From assembly GCA_903848435.1 (NCBI GenBank), contig CAINGG010000363.1, forward strand, positions 1 through 7,192: a stretch of 7,192 bases of DNA, written 5' to 3'. The notes beneath the pieces were generated by a model that had not been told where the DNA came from, did no database searches, and saw nothing but the letters and a program-made list of their open reading frames with translations. Within the stretch, counting starts at the first letter, position 1, and each line of letters opens with the position of its first letter. Source of the DNA: an uncultured Actinomycetes bacterium. GTDB taxonomy: Bacteria > Actinomycetota > Actinomycetes > S36-B12. The position numbers and the translations under genes were made by a program. This document shows positions 1 through 6,139 of this stretch, piece by piece.

Positions 1-1013
1 ACGATGTCGACGCACCCGGCCACCGTCGGAACGACGAAGTCAGCCGAAATGTTCTGGCCCGCGAGGAGGGGAAGGGTGCACAGCTTGGTGACGGCCTCGC
101 GGGCCGAGTTCGCGTGCAGCGTGGCGGCCGCAGGCATCCCGCTGTTCATCGCCACGAGCAGGGCGAGGGCCTCCGACTGACGGACCTCGCCCACGACGAG
201 GCGCGAGGGTCGCATGCGCAGTGCCTCGCGGACTAGGCGCCTGAGAGGGATCTCTCCGGTGCCCTCCAGGCTCGCGTCACGCGTCTGCATCGCGACCCAG
301 TCCGGATGGTGGGGCAGGTTGATCTCGAAGACTTCCTCGCAGCTGACAACGCGCTCGCTCGCGGGCAGGCAGCCGAGCAGGGCGTTGAGCAGCGTCGTCT
401 TGCCGGCTTGGGTGCCCCCCGCGACCACGATGTTGAGACCGCTCACGACTGCGGCCTCGAGGAACGTCGCCGCCTCGGACGTCAACGTGCCGGCCGGCAC
501 CAGGTCGTGCACCTGCGTCGGGCGCATGACGAAGCGCCGGATGTTGACGGCCCAGTGCGCTCTGGTGATGTCGGGGATGGCCACATGGAGTCGTGAGCCA
601 TCGGGGAGCATGGCATCGACAAAGGGGGTGCTGAGGTCGATGCGTCGCCCTGACCACTGGAGCATGCGCTCAACCAGGCTGCGCACCTCGGCATCGGTGA
701 GGACCGTGGTCGTCAACTCGCTTCGCCCCGCTCGGGCGACGAAGACTCGGCCGGGTTCGTTGATCCAAACTTCTTCGACCTCGGGGTCGTCGAAAAAGGG
801 CTGCAGGGGGCCGAATCCCGAGACACGATCATGGACCTGCTGTGCGACGTCGTGCGTGTCGACGCCTACGTCGATGCCCTCCAGTGTCTCGGCGAGGACC
901 GCTTCGTCGACGGCCTTGCGAATCGAGTCGCGATCGCGGATCGGGTCAATGCCAGTCCGCCGAACGGCGTCGCGCACTCGATCCTCTACGCGCTCGATGA
1001 GTGCCCGCTCCAT
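1..1013 (-). CDS. cpaF: CpaF/TadA-family secretion ATPase, Flp-type pilus assembly (3' end outside window)
   Basis: Cytoplasmic hexameric ATPase of the type II/IV secretion superfamily; in Tad/Flp systems it powers pilus assembly or retraction at the inner membrane. The 337 visible residues show an N-terminal region (about 1-150, with 'VSGFGPLQPFFDDPEVEEVW' at 64-83) and then the nucleotide-binding core: Walker A GGTQAGKTT (199-207), acidic Asp-box-like EEVFEI (226-231), an Arg-rich segment ending LRMRPSRL (265-272), Walker B-like VVGEVR (273-278) and His-box TLHANS (298-303). About 80-100 C-terminal residues are probably cut off by the window edge. The ATG at 1013 is supported by AGGGGGA about 5 nt upstream and by a candidate promoter. 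Motif variants: GGTQAG for the common GGTGSG, and GEVRQSE for GEVRGxE. No cpaE-like gene precedes it; tadB/tadC would be expected beyond the left edge. Family assignment is firm; the exact system (Flp pilus or a competence-like pilus) is inference. Confidence 0.94.
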   Translation of the reverse strand, partial: MERALIERVEDRVRDAVRRTGIDPIRDRDSIRKAVDEAVLAETLEGIDVGVDTHDVAQQVHDRVSGFGPLQPFFDDPEVEEVWINEPGRVFVARAGRSELTTTVLTDAEVRSLVERMLQWSGRRIDLSTPFVDAMLPDGSRLHVAIPDITRAHWAVNIRRFVMRPTQVHDLVPAGTLTSEAATFLEAAVVSGLNIVVAGGTQAGKTTLLNALLGCLPASERVVSCEEVFEINLPHHPDWVAMQTRDASLEGTGEIPLRRLVREALRMRPSRLVVGEVRQSEALALLVAMNSGMPAAATLHANSAREAVTKLCTLPLLAGQNISADFVVPTVAGCVDI

Positions 1014-1047
1014 GTGATCCCCCTGTCGCCTTGTGCCTGATGCAACG

Positions 1048-1076
1048 ACGGTAGGAAGCGGGACCACACCAAACAA
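1048..1076 (-). promoter_or_regulatory. candidate cpaF promoter
   Basis: On the minus strand, TTGTTT (1071-1076) and TACCGT (1048-1053) are separated by exactly 17 bp, fitting a sigma-A type -35/-10 pair (TTGNNN and TANNNT). The predicted transcript would start near 1040, leaving a leader of about 27 nt with AGGGGGA before the ATG at 1013. The -35 matches the consensus only in its first three bases. The promoter is inferred from pattern and position only. Confidence 0.5.
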
Positions 1077-1118
1077 TGCGAGATCGCGCACTGTGGATGC
1101 GCGCTAGCTCATCGCTCA

Positions 1119-1136
1119 CGAATCCGCCAGGATTCG
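1119..1136. repeat. perfect inverted repeat upstream of cpaF promoter
   Basis: CGAATCC (1119-1125) and GGATTCG (1130-1136) are perfect 7-bp arms around a 4-nt centre (GCCA). It sits about 45 bp upstream of the candidate -35 and about 75 nt after the importer ATPase stop codon. It could be a regulator site for cpaF or a weak hairpin at the end of the importer transcript. No U-run follows it on the minus strand, which argues against a standard intrinsic terminator. Confidence 0.4.
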
Positions 1137-1158
1137 GGCCGACGACACCCTCAAGCGA

Positions 1159-1196
1159 GCACGGGGCATGCGTGATGTCGCGTGATCGGCCCGTGC
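1159..1196 (-). other. stem enclosing a 10-bp-period direct repeat, after importer operon
   Basis: The 7-bp arms GCACGGG (1159-1165) and CCCGTGC (1190-1196) could pair. The interval between them holds GCGTGAT twice (1170-1176 and 1180-1186), a direct repeat with a 10-bp period. The element lies 15-52 nt after the ATPase stop, so it may close the importer transcript, although the loop is long and no T-tract follows. The helical-turn spacing instead suits a dimeric DNA-binding protein. Function not established. Confidence 0.35.
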
Positions 1197-1210
1197 AGGC
1201 GACGAGGCGC

Positions 1211-2734
1211 CTAGGAGCCGCCTGCCATGAGCCGCCCGACATGCGCCCGGTCGGCATCGGCGGCGTCGAGCACGTCGACGATCCTGCCGTCGTACATCAC
1301 GCCCACGCGATCGGACAGGCCCAGGATCTCGTCGAGCTCGGCAGAGACGAGCAGGACGGCGGCGCCGCGGTCACGAGCACCGACGATCTGGGAGTGAATG
1401 AACTCGATGGAGCCCACGTCAACGCCGCGCGTGGGCTGAGCCGCGATCAGGAGCACGGGGTTGGCGGCGAGTTCGCGGGCGATGACCACCTTCTGCTTGT
1501 TGCCGCCGGAGAGAGACTGCACGGTGGTATCGGTGGACGGCGTGCGGATATCGAACTGCCGCACGAGGTCGGTGGACAGGGCATTGATGGCCTTGCGATT
1601 GCGCACGCCCCGCGAGGCGAACTCCGGCTCGTCGAAGCGATCGAGGACGAGGTTGTCGGCGACGGAGTAGGGCCCGACGAGGCCGTCCTTCTCGCGGTCC
1701 TCGGGCACGTGGCCGACTCCGAATGAGTGGATTTCGTGGGGCGGCTTGTTGAGGATGTCGCGTCCTTCGACCGTGACGGCCCTGGCGGTGCAGCGGCGGA
1801 GCCCGGTGAGGGCTTGCACGAGCTCGCGCTGGCCATTGCCCTCGACACCGGCGATGCCGAGGATCTCACCGGCACGAACCTGGAGGGAGACATCGCGCAC
1901 AGCCGGGAGGCCGAGATCGTCGGTCGCGGAGAGGCCCTGCACGTCAAGCACGAGCTCACCGGGACGGGCCGGCGCCTTGTCGACCCGCAGCAGCACGCCG
2001 CGGCCGACCATCATCTGCGCGAGGCCTTCCTGGGTGGTCTCGGAGGGCACGGTCGTGCCGGCCGACTTGCCACCACGGAGCACTTCGATGGTGTCGGCAA
2101 CGGCGAGTACCTCGCGCAGCTTGTGCGTGATGAAGATGACGCCGACGCCGTTGTCGGCGAACCCGCGCATCACGCGCAGCAGATCGTCCGTCTCCTGCGG
2201 GGTGAGCACCGCAGTCGGCTCGTCGAGGATGAGGATGTCGGCCTTGCGGTAGAGCGCCTTGAGGATCTCGACGCGCTGCTGGGTGCCCACCGGGAGGTCC
2301 TCGACATAGGCGTCGACGTCGACCTTGAGCCCGTATTCCTCGGACAGACGCGCGACCTCATCGCGTGCCTTCTTCATGTTGACGAAGGGCCAGCGGGTCG
2401 GCTCGTCACCAAGGATGACGTTTTCGGCGACTGTGAAGACCGGGACGAGCTGGAAGTGCTGGTGGACCATGCCGATGCCGCGCTTGATGGCGTCGCGAGG
2501 CCCTGACAGTCGCACGGCCTGGCCCTTGATCGTGATCTCGCCTTCGTCGGGGGCGTAGAGGCCGTAGATCATCTTCACCAGAGTCGACTTGCCCGCTCCG
2601 TTCTCGCCGAGGAGAGCAAGGATCTCCCCCCTATGCAGGGTCAAGGACACGTCTTCGTTGGCGACAACGCCGGGGAAACGCTTGGTCAGGCCGGTGGCCT
2701 GGAGGAGGACGGGACGATCAGCGTCGGCGGCCAT
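1211..2734 (-). CDS. BMP-type (purine nucleoside) ABC importer, double-cassette ATP-binding protein
   Basis: Cytoplasmic ATPase of a nucleoside/simple-sugar importer, similar in architecture to NupO (YufO) of Bacillus and to RbsA; it drives the two permeases encoded just upstream. 507 residues in two tandem ABC cassettes. Cassette 1 is complete: Walker A GENGAGKST (43-51), Q-loop around Q92-Q95, signature LPVGTQQ (147-153), Walker B LILDEP (168-173), H-loop His204. Cassette 2 is degenerate: its Walker A region reads GVEGNGQRE (296-304) without the Lys, the signature LSGGNKQK (408-415) is intact, Walker B ends AAQPT (431-435) instead of DEPT, and the H-loop position reads VSAELDE (463-469) without His. 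One-sided degeneracy is usual in this family. Start: ATG at 2734 is chosen over the in-frame TTG at 2740 because AAGGA (2741-2745) is 6 nt from the ATG but directly abuts the TTG. It begins 2 nt after the upstream permease stop, so translation is coupled. Nucleoside substrate is a family-level inference. Confidence 0.95.
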   Translation of the reverse strand: MAADADRPVLLQATGLTKRFPGVVANEDVSLTLHRGEILALLGENGAGKSTLVKMIYGLYAPDEGEITIKGQAVRLSGPRDAIKRGIGMVHQHFQLVPVFTVAENVILGDEPTRWPFVNMKKARDEVARLSEEYGLKVDVDAYVEDLPVGTQQRVEILKALYRKADILILDEPTAVLTPQETDDLLRVMRGFADNGVGVIFITHKLREVLAVADTIEVLRGGKSAGTTVPSETTQEGLAQMMVGRGVLLRVDKAPARPGELVLDVQGLSATDDLGLPAVRDVSLQVRAGEILGIAGVEGNGQRELVQALTGLRRCTARAVTVEGRDILNKPPHEIHSFGVGHVPEDREKDGLVGPYSVADNLVLDRFDEPEFASRGVRNRKAINALSTDLVRQFDIRTPSTDTTVQSLSGGNKQKVVIARELAANPVLLIAAQPTRGVDVGSIEFIHSQIVGARDRGAAVLLVSAELDEILGLSDRVGVMYDGRIVDVLDAADADRAHVGRLMAGGS

Positions 2735-2736
2735 CG

Positions 2737-3711
2737 TCAATCCTTCTCATATGGTCGGCCGACGGCGGCGGGTGGCTTGATGCGGCCCGAGACGATCGCC
2801 AGCAGGACGATCGTCAGGACGTAGGGCAACATGTTGATGAACTGCTGCGGGATGGCGACGACTTCGTCGGCCTGAAGTTGGCTAGCCAGCCCCTGAGTGA
2901 GGCCGAAGAAGAAGGCCGCCGCCAGGGCGCCGATCGGATTCCAGGCGCCGAAGATCATGATGGCCAGGGCCGTGAAGCCACGACCGGCCGTGAAGCCGCG
3001 CTCGAAGGTACCGGCCGCTTCGATAGCCAGGTAGGCACCGGCCATGCCTGCGAGCGCCCCCGCGATGGTGACATTCCAGAAGCGCATCGGGTCAACGCCG
3101 ACACCGGAGGTGTCAGCCGCGCTCGGCTTCTCGCCGACCGCGCGAGTGCGTAGGCCCCAGCGCGTCTTGAAAAGCAGCACCCACAGGACGAGCGGGATGA
3201 TGAGCGCGGCGTAGGTGAAGAGGCCGTTGTTGAAGAGGACCGGGCCGATCAGGGGGATGTCGGACAGCACGGGGATGGCCACGATGGGCGTATTGCCCGG
3301 GAGAACCTGCCCCTGTGCGTAGAAGAAACTCGTGAGGCCGACCGCGAGGATGTTGATGACGGTGCCGGCAATGATCTGGTCCATCTTCCACGTCACCGCT
3401 CCCGTGGCCAGGAAGGCGCCCATGATCATGCCGGTGCCGATGCCAATGAGGGTGCCGAGGATGAGGTTGCCGGTCACCGCAGCCCCGAAGAACCCCGCGA
3501 AAGCGCTCATCAGCATCTGACCCTCGATGCCGATGTTGATGACACCACTGCGCTCGCAGATGATGCCGACCATGGCAGCGAGGATGAGCGGCACGGCGTA
3601 GCGAAGCGAGAACGACAGCACCGAGACCGTGCGCACCTCGTCGAGGAAGAAGCAGACGACGATGGCGATGCCGATGATGGTGGCCAGGCCGTAGGCGTAG
3701 CGGGGTCTCAT
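2737..3711 (-). CDS. BMP-type ABC importer permease, short subunit (NupQ/YufQ-like)
   Basis: Inner-membrane channel subunit of the branched-chain amino acid/sugar/nucleoside permease family (BPD_transp_2). The 324 residues are mostly hydrophobic, with membrane stretches at about 8-23, 37-52, 65-105, 112-130, 164-181, 214-232, 245-275 and 292-309. The family motif NIGIEGQM lies at 59-66, and the cytoplasmic loop contacting the ATPase is probably around RAVGEKPSAADTSGV (190-204). The length is close to the roughly 320 residues of NupQ-like proteins. Start: ATG at 3711 overlaps the preceding TGA as ATGA (4 nt), typical of translational coupling; an in-frame GTG at 3720 would add MGL but places the G-rich ribosome site against the start. 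It pairs with the longer permease as an unlike dimer. Substrate is inferred from the adjacent BMP lipoprotein. Confidence 0.93.
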   Translation of the reverse strand: MRPRYAYGLATIIGIAIVVCFFLDEVRTVSVLSFSLRYAVPLILAAMVGIICERSGVINIGIEGQMLMSAFAGFFGAAVTGNLILGTLIGIGTGMIMGAFLATGAVTWKMDQIIAGTVINILAVGLTSFFYAQGQVLPGNTPIVAIPVLSDIPLIGPVLFNNGLFTYAALIIPLVLWVLLFKTRWGLRTRAVGEKPSAADTSGVGVDPMRFWNVTIAGALAGMAGAYLAIEAAGTFERGFTAGRGFTALAIMIFGAWNPIGALAAAFFFGLTQGLASQLQADEVVAIPQQFINMLPYVLTIVLLAIVSGRIKPPAAVGRPYEKD

Positions 3712-4823
3712 GAGCCCCACCCCTGGGTGACCTGTGTCTGCTTGATGTTGCGGTTGCGGAAGAGCAAGCGAGCGACGATCGGGGCCGACACGAGGAGCAG
3801 CGTGATCGCCAGGATCACGTCGACCACCTCGGGCTCGATGCCGGTCTGGAACTGCAGGGCGGCCGCGCCCGACCGCAGTGTGCCGATGAGGATGGCGGCC
3901 GGGATCGTGGCGATGGGATTAGCCCGAGCGAGGAGGGCGATCGTGATGCCGTCGAATCCCAATCCGGCATTGAAGGCGGGCTCGAAGCGCCCGGTGACTC
4001 CCATGGTTTCGATGGCACCGCCCATGCCGGCCAGCGCTCCGCTCACGGCCATGGCCAGCACGATCGTGCCCTTGACGGAAATGCCGGCGTAGCGGGCCGC
4101 GCTCGGGTTGAGGCCGACGGTGTTGAAGCGGAAGCCCTGGGTTGTCCGGGTGAGGAACCACCCGAAGACGACGGCGACGACGATGGCAATCAGGAATCCG
4201 GACGGGACAATGCCGAACGTCGGCAGCATCGCGGTCGGCGCGATCTCTGGCGTGCGCGTGAGGGGCTGATCGGCCTCCTTGAAGGGCTCGCTCGCGAGAT
4301 AGTCGACGAGGGCGATCGCGATGCTGTTGAGCATGATGGTCGTGATGACCTCGGACACGCTCCGATAGGCACGCAGCACACCCGCGATCGATGCCCACGC
4401 CGCGCCGCACAGCATGCCGAAGGCGAGGGCGAAGGGGATGTGCAGAATCATCGGCATCTGGAAGTGGTATCCAGCCCAGGCCGTGCCCAGAGCTGCCACG
4501 AGGAGCTGACCCTGGGCACCGATGTTGAACAGCCCCGCGCGCAAGCCGACGGTCACGGCGAGCCCGGTCAGGATCAGCGGCGTAGACTTCTGCATGACGC
4601 GCAGCAGCCCCTCTGACGTGCCCAGCGCATTGCTGAAGAGCACGCGGTAGGCCTCCAGGGGGTTGACGCCCTGCAGCCAGATGAGGATGCCTCCGATCGC
4701 GAAGGCCAGCAGCACCGAGACGACGGGAATGGCGATCGACGGCAGGCGATCGAGCGGTCCGCCGCGCCGTGGATCGGGGTCCGTGAAACCCAGATCGGTC
4801 CGGGCCGGATCAGTCGTCGACAT
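3708..4823 (-). CDS. BMP-type ABC importer permease, long subunit (NupP/YufP-like)
   Basis: Inner-membrane channel subunit, 371 residues, same permease family as its downstream neighbour but with a longer N-terminus. Residues 1-28 are hydrophilic and Pro/Asp/Arg-rich (cytoplasmic), followed by membrane stretches at about 29-50, 81-95, 103-119, 126-152, 156-176, 207-225, 252-276, 291-319 and 333-355. Motif FNIGAQGQ (99-106) corresponds to NIGxEGQ in the partner. TVGLNPSAARYAGIS (236-250) is the probable ATPase-coupling loop. The Arg/Asn-rich tail RNRNIKQTQ (356-364) should be cytoplasmic. Start ATG at 4823 has AAGGA 10 nt upstream (4834-4838), a slightly long spacing. That AAGGA can pair with UCCUU just before it, and an 18-bp hairpin lies immediately upstream, so expression is probably lower than that of the binding protein. 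The stop overlaps the next start by 4 nt. Substrate (nucleosides) is inferred. Confidence 0.93.
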   Translation of the reverse strand: MSTTDPARTDLGFTDPDPRRGGPLDRLPSIAIPVVSVLLAFAIGGILIWLQGVNPLEAYRVLFSNALGTSEGLLRVMQKSTPLILTGLAVTVGLRAGLFNIGAQGQLLVAALGTAWAGYHFQMPMILHIPFALAFGMLCGAAWASIAGVLRAYRSVSEVITTIMLNSIAIALVDYLASEPFKEADQPLTRTPEIAPTAMLPTFGIVPSGFLIAIVVAVVFGWFLTRTTQGFRFNTVGLNPSAARYAGISVKGTIVLAMAVSGALAGMGGAIETMGVTGRFEPAFNAGLGFDGITIALLARANPIATIPAAILIGTLRSGAAALQFQTGIEPEVVDVILAITLLLVSAPIVARLLFRNRNIKQTQVTQGWGS

Positions 4824-4833
4824 GGTCTAGCGA

Positions 4834-4847
4834 TCCTTGCATAAGGA
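4834..4847 (-). promoter_or_regulatory. small hairpin masking the permease ribosome binding site
   Basis: In the minus-strand transcript UCCUU (4847-4843), AUGC and AAGGA (4838-4834) form a perfect 5-bp stem with a 4-nt loop. The AAGGA is the only recognisable Shine-Dalgarno for the ATG at 4823. It begins at the base next to the large hairpin at 4848-4886, so the two could stack. This is seen directly; an effect on translation is inferred. Confidence 0.5.
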
Positions 4848-4886
4848 GAAGGGCGGGGGTAGCGCCTTGCGCTACCCCCGCCCTTC
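4848..4886 (-). terminator. 18-bp perfect hairpin between binding-protein and permease genes (attenuator or partial terminator)
   Basis: The arms 4848-4865 and 4869-4886 are perfectly complementary over 18 bp (arm on the plus strand GAAGGGCGGGGGTAGCGC) with a 3-nt loop. The hairpin starts 27 nt after the binding-protein stop. On the minus strand it is followed by TCCTTATG, only a weak T-run, so partial termination is more likely than complete termination. Such elements between binding-protein and permease genes usually raise the binding-protein share, by partial termination or by protecting the upstream mRNA from 3' exonucleases. The stem is certain; which mechanism applies is inference. Confidence 0.8.
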
Positions 4887-4913
4887 CATCACTTCCGGTG
4901 GGCCCTGATCAGA

Positions 4914-5978
4914 TCAGAGCGTCACGTTGGTCATGATCGTGCCGGCGTCGAGGCCGGCGATGACCTCGGCGACCTTCGCCTTGACATCCTCGGGCACTGC
5001 GGCCTCGGTGTCGTGGTACGGCGCAAGACCGGTCAGGCCGAAGTAGTTGCCACCCTTGCGGGTGCCCGCCTTCGCCTGCTCGATCAGCGTCTTGGTGCCG
5101 AGCGTCAGCTTCTTCTCGGCGGAGGTCAGCAGGCACTTGGCAGCCTGCGGCACCGTGAAGAACTGGTCGGTGTCGACACCGATGCAGAAGATGGTCTCGC
5201 CGGCGCCAGGAGCCTTGGCGATCTCGATGAGAGCACCGTTGCCCGTGTTGCCACCGGCGCCGAAGATGATGTCGGCACCCTGAGCGAGCTGCTTCTTGGC
5301 CTCGGCCGCGCCCCACTCCGGATCATTGAACGCATTGTCGGGAGCGTGGTAGACGAGGGTGACCTCGGCGCTGGGGTTCGCAGCCAGCGCACCGGCCTTG
5401 TAGCCCTCACCGAAGAGCTTCACCGGCGGGACCGTGTCGGTGCCCAGGACGGCGCCGATCTTGCCGGTCTTGGACATCAGGCCCGCGAGGTAGCCAGCGG
5501 CGTAGCCGGCCTTGTCCTCGGGGAAGACCAGGCCCGTGAGGTTGGCGATCTCCTCGCCCTGGAACTGGTCGACGCCGATGAACTGGACATTGGGGTTGGC
5601 CTTGGCTGCCGCAACGGACGCCTCACCCATGAGGAAGCCGACGGTGACGATGACGTCATAGTTAGCCGTGATGAACTGATTGATGTTGTTCTCGTAGTCC
5701 TTGGGGTCGACCGTCTCGATGTACTTCGCGTAGCCACCGGTGGCTGCCGCGGCCTCGAGTGCGCCCTCCCAGGCGGACTGGTTGAACGACTTGTCGTCGA
5801 CCTTGCCCGTGTCGGTCACCAGACCGATGCAGAAGGCGTCGGCGCCGGGGCAGTCGCCCTGGCCGCCGCCGCCGCCGGACGACGAGGACGAGGAGCTACC
5901 GCCGCCGCTGCCGCCACATGCGGCTAGGACGAGGGCAGAAGCGGCGGCAACCGCCGCCATTGCGAACTTGCGATGCAT
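4914..5978 (-). CDS. BMP-family substrate-binding lipoprotein (PnrA/BmpA-like, purine nucleoside importer)
   Basis: Extracytoplasmic, membrane-anchored binding protein that delivers ligand to the downstream permeases. Known relatives (PnrA of Treponema, NupN of Bacillus) bind purine nucleosides. 354 residues: signal peptide 1-20 with lipobox LAAC (18-21), lipidated Cys21, then a Gly/Ser-only linker (22-39) before the globular domain. The family hallmark DTGKVDDKSFNQSAWEG spans 56-72; other conserved stretches are YDVIVTVGF (107-115), FIGVDQ (133-138), GLVFPEDKAGYAAGYLAG (149-166) and CIGVDTDQF (265-273). The length is typical. The start at 5978 has AAGGG 7 nt upstream; the ATG four bases earlier (5982) is out of frame. 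Four cysteines (43, 50, 265, 282) remain in the mature domain and could form disulphides. It is first in the importer operon, with its own candidate promoter and a structured leader. Family very sure; nucleoside ligand likely, not shown. Confidence 0.96.
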   Translation of the reverse strand: MHRKFAMAAVAAASALVLAACGGSGGGSSSSSSSGGGGGQGDCPGADAFCIGLVTDTGKVDDKSFNQSAWEGALEAAAATGGYAKYIETVDPKDYENNINQFITANYDVIVTVGFLMGEASVAAAKANPNVQFIGVDQFQGEEIANLTGLVFPEDKAGYAAGYLAGLMSKTGKIGAVLGTDTVPPVKLFGEGYKAGALAANPSAEVTLVYHAPDNAFNDPEWGAAEAKKQLAQGADIIFGAGGNTGNGALIEIAKAPGAGETIFCIGVDTDQFFTVPQAAKCLLTSAEKKLTLGTKTLIEQAKAGTRKGGNYFGLTGLAPYHDTEAAVPEDVKAKVAEVIAGLDAGTIMTNVTL

Positions 5979-6000
5979 GCATGCGCCCTTCTGTTCGGAT

Positions 6001-6028
6001 GTGAGGGCGGCTGTCGCCGCCGCCTCAC
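6001..6028 (-). promoter_or_regulatory. leader hairpin of the binding-protein gene
   Basis: In the minus-strand RNA GUGAGGCGGC (6028-6019) pairs with GCCGCCCUCAC (6011-6001) over 10 bp with one bulged C and a 7-nt loop (GGCGACA). It ends 22 nt before the start codon, so it sits just upstream of the AAGGG ribosome site. Its 5' arm shares 4 bases with the inverted repeat at 6025-6038, so the two cannot form together. I do not recognise a known riboswitch class; the purine-riboswitch core is not apparent. Confidence 0.45.
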
Positions 6029-6038
6029 CTGTAGGTGA
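6025..6038. repeat. 14-bp perfect inverted repeat (operator candidate) in importer leader
   Basis: TCACCT (6025-6030), GT, AGGTGA (6033-6038) form perfect 6-bp arms around a 2-nt centre. The site falls about 11 bp downstream of the candidate -10, at roughly +5 to +18 of the expected transcript, a normal position for a repressor operator. It could instead form the upstream RNA hairpin that competes with 6001-6028, although a 2-nt loop is too tight unless the innermost pairs open. The regulator is unknown. Confidence 0.5.
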
Positions 6039-6048
6039 ATCTTCTGGA

Positions 6049-6077
6049 ACCCTATTGCCCCCGACCGTCCCCCACTA
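6049..6077 (-). promoter_or_regulatory. candidate promoter of the importer operon
   Basis: TAGGGT (6049-6054, minus strand) fits the actinobacterial TANNNT -10, preceded by CAA. At 17 bp spacing the -35 position (6072-6077) reads TAGTGG, which does not match TTGACA. A weak -35 suggests an activator-dependent promoter, consistent with the direct repeats just upstream. The expected start is near 6042, giving a leader of about 64 nt. Inferred from pattern and position only. Confidence 0.4.
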
Positions 6078-6090
6078 GAGCGGCATGGCG

Positions 6091-6107
6091 CCGTGACCCA
6101 CCCGTGA
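6091..6107. repeat. direct repeat at 11-bp spacing upstream of importer promoter
   Basis: CCGTGA occurs at 6091-6096 and 6102-6107, one helical turn apart (on the minus strand TCACGG twice). This is about 50-65 bp upstream of the expected transcript start, where activators bind next to weak -35 elements. The repeat is short, so chance is possible. A similar TCACG pair lies upstream of cpaF. Confidence 0.35.
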
Positions 6108-6139
6108 TCAGGTGTGGTCGACGAGCCTGACTCAAGTGA

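Noticed and set aside
214..1017. 267-codon open frame on the plus strand opposite cpaF
   Set aside because: The product is a Ser/Arg/Thr-rich composition artefact, whereas the minus strand encodes intact Walker and His-box motifs.
1727..2506. 259-codon open frame on the plus strand opposite the importer ATPase gene
   Set aside because: No recognisable domain; it mirrors the codon pattern of the ATPase gene.
1211..2740. TTG at 2740 as the start of the importer ATPase
   Set aside because: The AAGGA ribosome site would touch the start codon; the ATG at 2734 has an ideal 6-nt spacing.
2737..3720. GTG at 3720 as the start of the short permease
   Set aside because: The ATG at 3711 forms a standard ATGA overlap with the previous stop and leaves room for the G-rich ribosome site.
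4810..4842. Ten-codon open frame starting at the ATG in the small hairpin loop (4842) and overlapping the permease start
   Set aside because: No ribosome site precedes it and its length is within chance; possible but unsupported as a leader peptide.
5013..5927. 304-codon open frame on the plus strand opposite the binding-protein gene
   Set aside because: It is antisense to a gene with clear family motifs, its protein is Gly/Val/Asp/Leu-rich without any domain, and long antisense frames are expected opposite high-G+C codon usage.
5979..6060. Purine riboswitch upstream of the importer
   Set aside because: The conserved AT-rich P1/junction bases and the two kissing-loop hairpins of that class are not visible.
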